Below are positions 17,559-25,160 of a stretch of DNA of 64,000 nt, in pieces (position 1 is the first letter of the stretch; each line of letters starts with the position of its first letter). The translations under genes and the position numbers were made by a program. This stretch comes from an archaeon (GTDB lineage: Archaea > Thermoproteota > Thermoprotei_A > Marsarchaeales > Marsarchaeaceae). A model generated the notes under the pieces. That model ran no database searches. It saw nothing but the letters and a program-made list of their open reading frames with translations, and was not told where the DNA came from. The stretch spans positions 1 through 64,000 of the forward strand of contig JAJYZJ010000005.1 in the NCBI GenBank assembly GCA_021800035.1, in the 5' to 3' direction.

Positions 17559-17939
17559 ATTTATTTCCTCGTGGGGGTTTACTTAACCAAGCATAGGTCA
17601 TCTATTTAAATTCTGCATGACAGTTGTGTTGCTATGGTCGAGCTGCCGCCAACCTAAGTGAGCCCGAAATCCTGCAGAAGTCGATTGCTGAGATAAACTC
17701 GACGGCCTCGAACCGAACCAATTTGAAACTGGCATTTAGTAGATGCCACTCGAACATCAGCTGTAACGCCTTCAGGTATGCTCACATATTCCATTAAAAT
17801 CTGGACTGGTTCCATTGAAGTCCTTTCAAAACTAAGAGCCAGCTGGCACTAGCCGATGCTCTCCAACGTTATGTCAATACGGGGGGTTGTCGGAACACTT
17901 ATTACAGCGATTTGACACAAATTTCATTGGTGGCGTGTA
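17559..17939. other. Intergenic region between divergent redox genes
   Basis: 381 nt without a credible ORF. It should hold two promoters: A/T-rich stretches at about 17581-17612 (read leftward, ATTTAAATAG and TTAAGTAAAC) for the oxidoreductase copy 2, and an AACACTTAT box at 17894-17902 for the gene at 17940. I see nothing else in the middle part. Confidence 0.5.
17894..17902 (+). promoter_or_regulatory. TATA-like box AACACTTAT of the FrhB-NuoI gene
   Basis: AACACTTAT followed by TAC. It starts 46 nt before the TTG at 17940. Identical nonamers lie at 19654, 44858 and 53621, each 42-47 nt before a start codon. Confidence 0.5.
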
Positions 17940-19541
17940 TTGGCATCCGAGTCCACTGAAAAGAAGCCCGAACCGCAACAGTTTCCGAAGCTGGGCTTCG
18001 AAGACAGGATGCGACTCGTGACTTTGCCAAAGGATTCTCTGGGGTTTGGCGAGCTCAAGTATAACGTGACCGACAAGGGTACGTGCTGCAGATGTGGCGC
18101 CTGCGTTGCAGTCTGTCCCGTAAACGTGCTTGATATAGACCATGTAGACTCGGGTGTACCCGTAAACACCGGCAAGTGCATAACTTGTTCGCTGTGCACG
18201 TGGGTATGCACAGGTATTAACAAGTGGGAAGGACCGATAGAGAAACCCATCGGCGAATACATTGATATCTTCGTAGCTACTGATCCAAGCAAAGGCGAAC
18301 GGGTGCAGGACGGCGGAGTAACTACTGGTCTTGTCCAGTATGCATTGAAAAAGGGAATCATTGACGGGGCGGTGCTCGTGGACAGAGACGAGAATTGGGT
18401 CACTGAGCCCAAGATCGTCACTTCACCGGATGAGGTCCCAAAATACGGCTCGAGCACCTATTGGCTCGTGCCACTCTTTCCTCAGGTTACCAAAGCGATA
18501 ACAGACTTGCACCTGTCCAAGTTGGCGGTTGTCGACGTACCGTGCGGAATTGCTACCGCAAGATGGGTAGAGCGAATTCCGAAGTATAGAGGAAAAATCG
18601 CGCTAAAAATCGGACTATTCTGTTATGAGAGCTATTACCGCGAAGAGTTCATGGAGCACGTTGTGGAAATTGCAAAGACCGCCCCTGAACACATCAAAAA
18701 AATTGACATCAAGAAGGGAAAGATGGTAATCGTCAACGACAGGGGCGAAAACATGGGAGCGGATTTGGAGGAGTTCTCAAAGTATACTTGGGATAGCTGT
18801 TGGACTTGCCACGATCTTACAGGGGAATGGAGCGATATTACGGTAGGTGCGATTGGAAATCCAAAAGAAGGGACAAACGTAGTCATCGTAAGAACAGAGG
18901 TCGGCAGGAAATTCATTGAACAGGCACTGGCCGACGGGGTAATTCTCAGGCTTCCGGATAAAGTAAAAATAAAGACGCTCTCGAAGATAGCCGCGCGGAA
19001 GAAGCAGCGCTCTATGCCACCAGAGGTAGAGTCAAAGATCGGCATGTCGGTATATGAGCGACCAGACGATGTCAATCCCCTTGAGGCGTTCTTTATCCCC
19101 TTCATGGTTACGATAAAACAGCTAGCAAGGAAACCAGTTACAGTCGAATATCCCAAGGTGAGGCTGAACCCGTCAGAGAGGTTCATGGGAAGGCACAGAC
19201 TCGATATGGACCTGTGCACTGGCTGCTCCATTTGCGCTAGAGTGTGCATCGACTCCAGTATCGAGATGGTTAGGACGGAGACAGGCAAGGAGTTCCCTAG
19301 CGTTGATATGGCCACCTGCTCCTTCTGCGGGCTTTGTGTCGATTACTGCCCCCGCTACGCTATAACCATGACCAAAGAGTTCGAATTGTCCGGGTATAAT
19401 CGACATGAAATGTGGTACACTCCGATTCAACTTTCAGATACGAAGGAGGAAGAAAGCTATGGCAAGGAAATATTTCCTACGCCCCACAGGAACGTGGAAG
19501 TTTCCGTGCCACTGGTTGCATCCGACGCTTCAGAGGATTGA
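17940..19541 (+). CDS. FrhB/FpoF-like flavin protein fused to a NuoI-like ferredoxin subunit
   Basis: 533 aa with four 4Fe-4S motifs. Order: N-terminal ferredoxin pair (Cys 49/52/55/59 with CP; Cys 80/83/86/90), then an FrhB/F420-dehydrogenase beta-type domain (about 105-370; VQDGGVTTGLVQYALKKGIIDGAV, VVDVPCGIATARW, SCWTCHDLTGEWSDITVGAIG), then a NuoI-like domain (about 385-500; RKPVTVEYPKVRL, ERFMGRHRLDMDLCTGC, Cys 426/429/432/436 and 460/463/466/470, CP). The last part matches the TYKY/NuoI subunit of complex I, including FEL shortly after the last cluster. This would make a one-chain electron-input arm taking electrons from F420H2 or ferredoxin into a complex I-like enzyme. In cluster 3 the usual CP is CI. 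TTG start chosen from the track of motifs and the box at 17894. Confidence 0.85.
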   Translation: MASESTEKKPEPQQFPKLGFEDRMRLVTLPKDSLGFGELKYNVTDKGTCCRCGACVAVCPVNVLDIDHVDSGVPVNTGKCITCSLCTWVCTGINKWEGPIEKPIGEYIDIFVATDPSKGERVQDGGVTTGLVQYALKKGIIDGAVLVDRDENWVTEPKIVTSPDEVPKYGSSTYWLVPLFPQVTKAITDLHLSKLAVVDVPCGIATARWVERIPKYRGKIALKIGLFCYESYYREEFMEHVVEIAKTAPEHIKKIDIKKGKMVIVNDRGENMGADLEEFSKYTWDSCWTCHDLTGEWSDITVGAIGNPKEGTNVVIVRTEVGRKFIEQALADGVILRLPDKVKIKTLSKIAARKKQRSMPPEVESKIGMSVYERPDDVNPLEAFFIPFMVTIKQLARKPVTVEYPKVRLNPSERFMGRHRLDMDLCTGCSICARVCIDSSIEMVRTETGKEFPSVDMATCSFCGLCVDYCPRYAITMTKEFELSGYNRHEMWYTPIQLSDTKEEESYGKEIFPTPHRNVEVSVPLVASDASED

Positions 19542-19612
19542 GCCACAGTTTGCCGTTGACATCTCCACACTTGCACGGATACAACCGACATCCCATCAAC
19601 GATTTCGACTAA

Positions 19613-19622
19613 TTTCTTTTTT
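19613..19622 (+). terminator. T-rich terminator-like run after the FrhB-NuoI gene
   Basis: TTTCTTTTTT about 70 nt after the stop at 19541 and just before the next gene's promoter. Archaeal termination commonly uses such T-runs without a hairpin. Confidence 0.35.
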
Positions 19623-19653
19623 GGGGCGCGCGGCCCCGAACGAGTTCCCCTGC

Positions 19654-19662
19654 AACACTTAT
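19654..19662 (+). promoter_or_regulatory. TATA-like box AACACTTAT of the Fe-S carrier gene
   Basis: AACACTTAT followed by AACAAACC, starting 42 nt before the TTG at 19696. Same element and spacing as three other genes in the window. Confidence 0.5.
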
Positions 19663-19695
19663 AACAAACCACGTCCTTATACTTGCTGAAAGGGT

Positions 19696-20079
19696 TTGGC
19701 AGCACTTCAGGAAGAACGCACGGTTGAACTGACAGAGGCGGCGGCAAAGCGCGTGGCCGAAATACTGAAGCAAAGCAACAAATCGGACCACTCTTTGAGA
19801 ATTTTCGTGCGCGGTGGAGGCTGCTCCGGCTTCTCTTATGGCATGAGCGTCGAGAAGAGCCCAACCCCGGACGACATCGTAGTTGAGGATAAAGGGGTAA
19901 AGGTGCTGGTGGACAAATATTCTGCCGAGTATTTGCATGGCTCAACCGTAGATTATGTGGAGTCTTTGCAGTCATCCGGCTTTAAAATAGAAAACCCAAA
20001 CGCGGTCCAAAGTTGCGGCTGTGGTCAGTCGTTCAGGACCACTGCAAAGCCTGGAACTCCGCGGGCCTGCAGCCACTGA
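19696..20079 (+). CDS. A-type iron-sulfur carrier protein (IscA/ErpA/HesB family)
   Basis: 127 aa protein that carries or delivers Fe-S clusters to target proteins. The three family Cys are visible: one in RGGGCSGFSYGM and two in the C-terminal QSCGCGQSF. Opening VELTEAAAKRVAEILKQ is typical. The tail after the CxC motif, about 15 residues with TPRACSH, is somewhat longer than usual and has one more Cys. Start TTG 19696 with its own box. The neighbour upstream needs four 4Fe-4S clusters, so a supply role for it is plausible. Confidence 0.9.
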   Translation: MAALQEERTVELTEAAAKRVAEILKQSNKSDHSLRIFVRGGGCSGFSYGMSVEKSPTPDDIVVEDKGVKVLVDKYSAEYLHGSTVDYVESLQSSGFKIENPNAVQSCGCGQSFRTTAKPGTPRACSH

Positions 20080-20152
20080 ACGCCTTTAGTCCTGCGAGGC
20101 AGGGCCGCACTAGGGCCTCGCGATGAAAGGTTGACCGCGTAGGCAATTTCAA

Positions 20153-20548
20153 GTGCCGAGTTGGGCGAGTCTACACCAGCATTCTCTCTTTAACCTTCTT
20201 TCGGTGTTTCTCCTTGGCTCGGCGATTTGTCTTGGTGCGGGAGGCTATCTCCTTTGGATGTACTCACTCGTGCCTTTGAGCCTGTCCGCTGTCACCGTGC
20301 TCACGGTGTGTGTCCTTGTCACTCTGTCCTGGTTTGTCCAGCGTGGCTCGTCAGTAGCGCTGAATCTTTCGACCGCACTTGGCGTTCTTTCGGTCATTGT
20401 CTCCCTCATAATACCTGCTCATGCCGCCGCCCTAGACCAGTTTGGCTCGTCCCCGCTTCTCACGATACTGGGTGCCCTGCAACTACTCGGATTCTATGCG
20501 TTTCCAATCGCCTTCATCCTTATCAGGATAGCATTGCGCTTGAGCTAG
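20153..20548 (+). CDS. Four-helix integral membrane protein of unknown function
   Basis: 131 aa, GTG start. Four hydrophobic helices at about residues 13-36, 40-62, 70-92 and 103-128, short loops, no conserved polar motif that I recognise. Follows the Fe-S carrier on the same strand with a 73-nt gap. Function unknown. Confidence 0.55.
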   Translation: MPSWASLHQHSLFNLLSVFLLGSAICLGAGGYLLWMYSLVPLSLSAVTVLTVCVLVTLSWFVQRGSSVALNLSTALGVLSVIVSLIIPAHAAALDQFGSSPLLTILGALQLLGFYAFPIAFILIRIALRLS

Positions 20549-20872
20549 CAACCTTCCACACAGAAAAGCTATGTGACGACTTTTGGGAGCATAAAGGCGA
20601 CATAAAGCAGCCACCACTATGGCGGCTCTTGTGCCCATGTCTTTCGCTTTGGTCAAAAGGAACCACTAACGAGAGCGGCAAGCCCGAGAATAAGCCGGAA
20701 TCGCGTTGTGCGGTTGGAGCCAGCTTCCTCAAAAAGGTCCCGTGCAAGTTAGTCTTCTTTCTTTGAATGCCCACAGAATTGGTTCTACTGTCATCTTACG
20801 CACATGCCGTAAGGCCTCACTATCTGAAGGAGAGTCTGAAGTGGCATCTTCTCCATACTGCCAGGATTCCAC
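20549..20872. other. Gap between convergent genes without recognisable content
   Basis: 324 nt between two converging membrane-protein genes. The open frames here have unlikely composition and no family resemblance. A T-rich stretch near 20750-20765 may serve termination of the upstream gene. I see no RNA gene. Confidence 0.4.
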
Positions 20873-21388
20873 CTATGGTGGATACTGCATCATAACAGCA
20901 AAGAGAACAACCATCGCCATGAGGCCCAAGTTTATCAAAGAAAGACTTCTTGAAAAACGCCTCAGATTTGCGAGGAGAGCTTCCAGTCTCTTACGTTCAT
21001 CATCAGCTTGAGACGAACCTCGCAATAAGGTAGCAGTTCTCGAAATGCGCCTTCCGAGAATCAAGTTATTGGCGTATACTCCGAGTATCATAGCTCCAAC
21101 TAGTATAACCTTAGAGACGATAAGATTCCTTAACAATCCGTGGACAGGAGTTGGATAATACCAAGACAGATTATATGCTCCAGTGATCACAAGCACTAAT
21201 AGCGATATGTTTGATATCCTAGCGAATCGGCGACTGGCCAAAATCATTGCTTGAGATACAGCCTCAGGAGGAAGAGAGCTGCCCCTCAGTGATGGAATGA
21301 GTGCGAACCAGATAAAGTAAGAGCCACCGACGAATACTATTGCGCTGAATATGTGCACATAAAGCGAAACGAGCTGGAGCCAGTACAT
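20873..21388 (-). CDS. CopD-like integral membrane protein
   Basis: 171 aa with four membrane helices (about residues 5-28, 55-75, 88-110, 145-168). The start MYWLQLVSLYVHIFSAIVFVGGSYF, with a His in helix 1 followed by FVGG, resembles the CopD/copper-resistance D and related DUF2269-like heme or metal membrane proteins; a second His (PVHGLL) sits before helix 3. Role probably copper or redox related in the membrane, but this rests on a short resemblance. Divergent from the amidohydrolase. Confidence 0.65.
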   Translation of the reverse strand: MYWLQLVSLYVHIFSAIVFVGGSYFIWFALIPSLRGSSLPPEAVSQAMILASRRFARISNISLLVLVITGAYNLSWYYPTPVHGLLRNLIVSKVILVGAMILGVYANNLILGRRISRTATLLRGSSQADDERKRLEALLANLRRFSRSLSLINLGLMAMVVLFAVMMQYPP

Positions 21389-21439
21389 TCGACATCGTGC
21401 TGAATGCCTGAATATTTAGCTTTTGAGTTGGCGTTACAT

Positions 21440-21467
21440 CTCAATTCTCAGTTCTCAATTCTCAATT
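21440..21467. repeat. Four tandem copies of a 7-bp unit CTCAATT
   Basis: CTCAATT CTCAGTT CTCAATT CTCAATT: four adjacent copies with one mismatch in the second, just upstream of the amidohydrolase start. The only short tandem repeat I noticed in the window. It may vary in copy number by slippage and change leader length. Confidence 0.75.
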
Positions 21468-21486
21468 CAATGACAAAGGAGTTCTT

Positions 21487-22347
21487 ATGTTACTCTCGCA
21501 AGCAGCTGGAAATCGATCAAAATTGTTTGACTTGCACGTGCACGTCCCCGACGACCAGATGTACTCCGTCATGGGAAATCACATAGTTGAGGCGTCTGCA
21601 GCGTATTTTCGGGCAAAGGTTGTCAAGCAGGCCCTATCCCAAGTTGAGGATGAACTTCGTGCCGCTGGGGTGACTGGTTATGCTTTGCTCCCTGTACCTA
21701 GGTCAGGTTTCGACGCAAACAGAGCTAATGAAATCAGTGCGAAATATCTTGCGCAAAGCGAAATGGCAGTGGGTTTCGCTGCAGTCAACCCAGACAGGGA
21801 CCCTTCTGCGACTATGAGGAAAGCTCTGGACGACCAACTTGAGGGACTGAAGATACACCCTACGCTTCAGGAGTGTTATCCCTCAGACGAAAGGCTGCAA
21901 CCAGTCTACGAGTTGCTCAGCGACAGCAGGGGCGTGGTCGTAGTGCACACGGGAACCTCTGGAATCGGAGGAGGGCTCAAAGGCGGTGGTGGCATGAAAA
22001 TAGAGTACTCACGGCCAATCTACATCGACGAGGTAGCAGCTAAATTTCCGGAGGTCAAATTTGTCATGGCCCACTTCGGCTGGCCCTGGACTGAAGAGGC
22101 CATCGCCATCTCATTACAAAAGGCGAACGTCTATCTAGACCTTTCTGGCTGGAGCCCCAAATACATACCGCAAGAGCTATGGAAGTACGCAAATTCGCTC
22201 TTGCAGGACAAGATTCTTTTCGGCAGTGACTATCCTTTTGTCAACCCGTTACGCTGGAAATCGGAGTTCGACATGATAGAACTGAAGCCCGAAGTCAAGG
22301 AAAAAATACTGTATAAGAACGCAGCGAGGCTCTTTGACCTGGCCTGA
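21487..22347 (+). CDS. Amidohydrolase-2 family metal-dependent hydrolase/decarboxylase
   Basis: 286 aa TIM-barrel protein of the ACMSD-like amidohydrolase group. Metal/active-site residues in order: FDLHVHVPD (HxH at the first strand), VVVHTGTSG, VKFVMAHFGWPW, and FGSDYPFVNP near the C-terminus with its Asp. The ATG at 21487 is preceded by AGGAG at 5-7 nt, one of the clearer ribosome binding sites in the window. Substrate unknown; relatives decarboxylate or hydrolyse small aromatic or lactone compounds. Lies alone between the CopD-like gene and the DNA polymerase. Confidence 0.82.
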   Translation: MLLSQAAGNRSKLFDLHVHVPDDQMYSVMGNHIVEASAAYFRAKVVKQALSQVEDELRAAGVTGYALLPVPRSGFDANRANEISAKYLAQSEMAVGFAAVNPDRDPSATMRKALDDQLEGLKIHPTLQECYPSDERLQPVYELLSDSRGVVVVHTGTSGIGGGLKGGGGMKIEYSRPIYIDEVAAKFPEVKFVMAHFGWPWTEEAIAISLQKANVYLDLSGWSPKYIPQELWKYANSLLQDKILFGSDYPFVNPLRWKSEFDMIELKPEVKEKILYKNAARLFDLA

Positions 22348-22471
22348 TGAGTGGAGTTGAGCAATCGAGGCCCAGCAGTACGTATAAGACTATGAGGCCA
22401 TGATTGCGCACTCCCGCAATAGGCCGATGTAGGCGGAAAGCCACTCGTTCGTCACCCTAAATTGCGAGCCA

Positions 22472-23584
22472 GTGCTTAACATCTGGCTTGCGTTGGCGTC
22501 ATGGAAGGGCAGAGTGATCGTCCACGTCGACATGAATGCTTTTTACCCTTCTTGTGAACAGCTGGTGAATCCAGAACTCCTGGGGAAGCCGGTGATAGTC
22601 GTGATGAGCCCTGAAGACGGGGAAAGAATCACACGGGGTGCGGTTGCCTCTTGTTCTTACGAAGCCAGACAGTTTGGCGTCAGGTCCGGAATGTCATATT
22701 CGCGTGCGCTACAGCTCTGCCCGCACGGAATCTACAAGAGAACAAACTTCGAATTATATGAAAGGATTTCATCAGAAGTGATGAATACCCTAGTAGCGTA
22801 TGCCGACGTTCTGGAACAGGCAAGTATAGACGAAGCATACCTAGATTCTACGAGGAGAGCTGTAGAGTATGAATCGATGGAGGACCTAGGTCGGTCGATT
22901 AAGGCAGCCGTAAAGAACAAGGTAGGACTTGTGTGCAGTGTCGGAATCGCTCCGACCAAAGCCAGCGCAAAGATGGCTTCGGATGCGAAGAAACCAGACG
23001 GTCTTACGATATGGCCCCCTGATGAACTTGCAAGCATACTTGCTCCTCTGGAAGTCAGCCGTGTTGCCGGGATTGGACCCAAGACCCAGAAAGCGCTTTC
23101 GGAGATGCATATAACTACTCTGGGTGAGCTCGCAACAACATCGGTGTTCAAACTAGTTGACCGGTTCGGCAAGACGGGACTTTGGATGTGGAAGGTGGCA
23201 AACGGCGAAGACGATGAAAGGGTTTCCAGAAACAGCGATTACAAGTCTATAAGTACTGAACACACTCTTGATCAGGAAACGCAGGATGCAAGAATTATCA
23301 AGTCCGCCATTTCAAAGATGGTGCCAGAGCTCTATCTCAGGCTCGGTGAACTGGGACTCTCTTACAGGACCGTAGGAGTAAAGGTGGTATATAGCGACTT
23401 CAAAGTAGTAACGCGTGACATTTCGTTCAATAATCCGAAGGTCGACCACGAGTCCATTGTCTCAGGGGTTGAGACTCTGCTCGACAGAATAGACTACCAC
23501 CTGCCGATTCGAAAAGTTGGACTCCGCCTTTCTTCCCTCTCAGAGAGAGGACCTCGCCAGACCCGCATTGAAGACTGGCTCTAG
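22472..23584 (+). CDS. dinB: Y-family translesion DNA polymerase (Dpo4/DinB)
   Basis: 370 aa error-tolerant polymerase for bypass of DNA damage. Catalytic motifs: HVDMNAFYPSCEQ (first Asp), YEARQFGVRSGM, YADVLEQASIDEAYLD (Asp-Glu pair), then the thumb helix-hairpin-helix VAGIGPKTQKALSEM, the little finger domain, and a C-terminal RQTRIEDWL that looks like a PCNA-binding peptide (Q-x-x-I-x-x-W/F-L type). The real start may be TTG 22493 or GTG 22514, since the family usually begins just before the first catalytic strand. Convergent with RadA, another DNA repair gene. Confidence 0.93.
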   Translation: MLNIWLALASWKGRVIVHVDMNAFYPSCEQLVNPELLGKPVIVVMSPEDGERITRGAVASCSYEARQFGVRSGMSYSRALQLCPHGIYKRTNFELYERISSEVMNTLVAYADVLEQASIDEAYLDSTRRAVEYESMEDLGRSIKAAVKNKVGLVCSVGIAPTKASAKMASDAKKPDGLTIWPPDELASILAPLEVSRVAGIGPKTQKALSEMHITTLGELATTSVFKLVDRFGKTGLWMWKVANGEDDERVSRNSDYKSISTEHTLDQETQDARIIKSAISKMVPELYLRLGELGLSYRTVGVKVVYSDFKVVTRDISFNNPKVDHESIVSGVETLLDRIDYHLPIRKVGLRLSSLSERGPRQTRIEDWL

Positions 23585-23677
23585 AGTTGCGGAATACCAT
23601 GTGAAAACTAGCAAAATAATTGGAGCTGGTCACGAAACAGTTATCGAAGTTGCAAGGAAGAGCTGCTTACGCGTTGG

Positions 23678-24709
23678 TTACTCTGGAGGATCCCTTATGC
23701 CCTGACCCGTGATCTCAAAAACTGCTTCACCCGGCTCAAGGTAAGAGCTGTCCACCAGCCTCGCAATCCTCTTTTGACCTTTGCTCTTTCGAAGATATAT
23801 TCTGTTATTGGGAGCGTGGCCGAGCACGTTCCCTCCTACCGCCCTTGTTGGGTCGCCATAAAACATATCAGGTGTAGCCATCACCTGATTTGTGACCACA
23901 ACCGCCAGATTGTAAATCTCGGCCAGCCTTATCAGACTGTGCAGATGGATGTTGAGCTTCTGCTGGCGTGGGGCCAAGTTCTCCCTACCGGGATATTCTG
24001 ACCTAAAGAAGCTCGTAACGCTATCTATGACAATCAACTTGACGTTGTGCTCCTGAATAAAATCCTTGGCCCCTTCAAGTATTGCTATCTGGTGGTCACT
24101 ATTCAGAGCGCGGATCCAGAATACATTCTGGAGCGCTTTTTCGGGGTCAAGCGAAGACGCTTCAGCGATTCCTCTTACTCTCGCGGGAACAAAGGTACCT
24201 TCAGTGTCTACATAAAAGCTGGTGCCCCCAAGCCCACCCTTCTCTACGGGCAGTTGAGCGTTTACTGAAAGCTGGAACGCTATCTGCGTTTTTCCTGCGC
24301 CATATTCACCGAAAAACTCGGTTGCCGACTTGGTTTCTACTCCTCCTCCAAGCAGCTTGTCCAGATTCTTACTACCTGTCGTGATTCTCTTTATATCCTT
24401 CATTTCCTGTTCGAGCTCGTAGGCGGTCTTGATTGTGAACTTGAGCTCGGCTCTCGCCGAGTTTATGATTTTCTGCGACAACGTCTGCGGAAGCCCTGTA
24501 ATACCGGCTAGTTCAGTTGCATTAGCAACAGCTATCGATTCATAGGTCTTGTAACCATGTTCAACGAGCTTAGCGGCTGTCGCATTACCCACTCCGGGAA
24601 GTTCAGTGAGCTTTTCCTCGAGGGAGCTGTTACCGGAGACAACGTCTTCCTCATCGTGGAGCTCGGGCTCCGCACCATTTGACTCTTCAACCTTCTCTCT
24701 TCTCGGCAT
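23678..24709 (-). CDS. radA: DNA repair and recombination protein RadA
   Basis: Archaeal RecA/Rad51 recombinase that forms filaments on single-stranded DNA and promotes strand exchange. 343 aa. Acidic N-terminal extension (1-25), helix-hairpin-helix domain (LTELPGVGNATAAKLVEHGY, about 33-95), ATPase core with Walker A GEYGAGKTQIAFQ and Walker B VKLIVIDSVTSFFR, and L2 region with MFYGDPTRAVGGNVLGH. ATG at 24709; an A/T-rich box (GTTAAATAG on the minus strand, about 24756-24765) lies about 50 nt upstream. All catalytic elements are intact. Confidence 0.97.
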   Translation of the reverse strand: MPRREKVEESNGAEPELHDEEDVVSGNSSLEEKLTELPGVGNATAAKLVEHGYKTYESIAVANATELAGITGLPQTLSQKIINSARAELKFTIKTAYELEQEMKDIKRITTGSKNLDKLLGGGVETKSATEFFGEYGAGKTQIAFQLSVNAQLPVEKGGLGGTSFYVDTEGTFVPARVRGIAEASSLDPEKALQNVFWIRALNSDHQIAILEGAKDFIQEHNVKLIVIDSVTSFFRSEYPGRENLAPRQQKLNIHLHSLIRLAEIYNLAVVVTNQVMATPDMFYGDPTRAVGGNVLGHAPNNRIYLRKSKGQKRIARLVDSSYLEPGEAVFEITGQGIRDPPE

Positions 24710-24930
24710 GAACTTATCGCATCTACCAGCTTGTGCGGCTATGCTTACCTGCTGCGGGCTATTTAACGGCTTTTAGTGTACGGTGCACACTGCGCTTGGG
24801 CCAACAAACACGTGAATACCTACCTCTTTCACCTGACGGCGTCTCCCGCTAGAATCGGTATTCTCCGGGGCAAGGAGCGCCAGTCGCATGCAAAGCTCGT
24901 CCCGTCAATTTCGAGCGACGAAAAGCGAGA

Positions 24931-25003
24931 TAGCCCCGGCCGGATTCGGACCGGCGTCAGAGGATCCAGAGTCCCCTATCCTTGGCCACTAGACGACGGG
25001 GCT
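24931..25003 (-). tRNA. tRNA-Gln (anticodon CUG)
   Basis: 73 nt that fold to a full cloverleaf: 7-bp acceptor stem (AGCCCCG/CGGGGCT, discriminator A), 4-bp D stem with G-U pairs, 5-bp anticodon stem with loop CTCTGGA (anticodon CUG, Gln), 4-nt variable loop and 5-bp T stem. No intron and no encoded CCA. The T loop is TCCGAAT instead of the near-universal TTCGAAT, so position 55 is C. Lies between radA and the FixC-like gene on the same strand. Confidence 0.93.
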
Positions 25004-25160
25004 TCATGAGTACAAGCCTTGTTTTGTTTTAAGTTTTGCTCACTACGGCGATGCGCACTAGACCGATCGAGCCATAAAAGCGACAAGGGAGGAGACGGAC
25101 GTTCTTGCTTGTAGACAAGGATGCTGTGTTATTGCCCTGTCGGCTTCCGCCCAGGAATTC

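Noticed and set aside
20227-20766. 179-codon plus-strand frame overlapping the four-helix membrane protein
   Set aside because: It overlaps a better frame with clear membrane helices and has an irregular Cys/Arg/Ser-rich composition.
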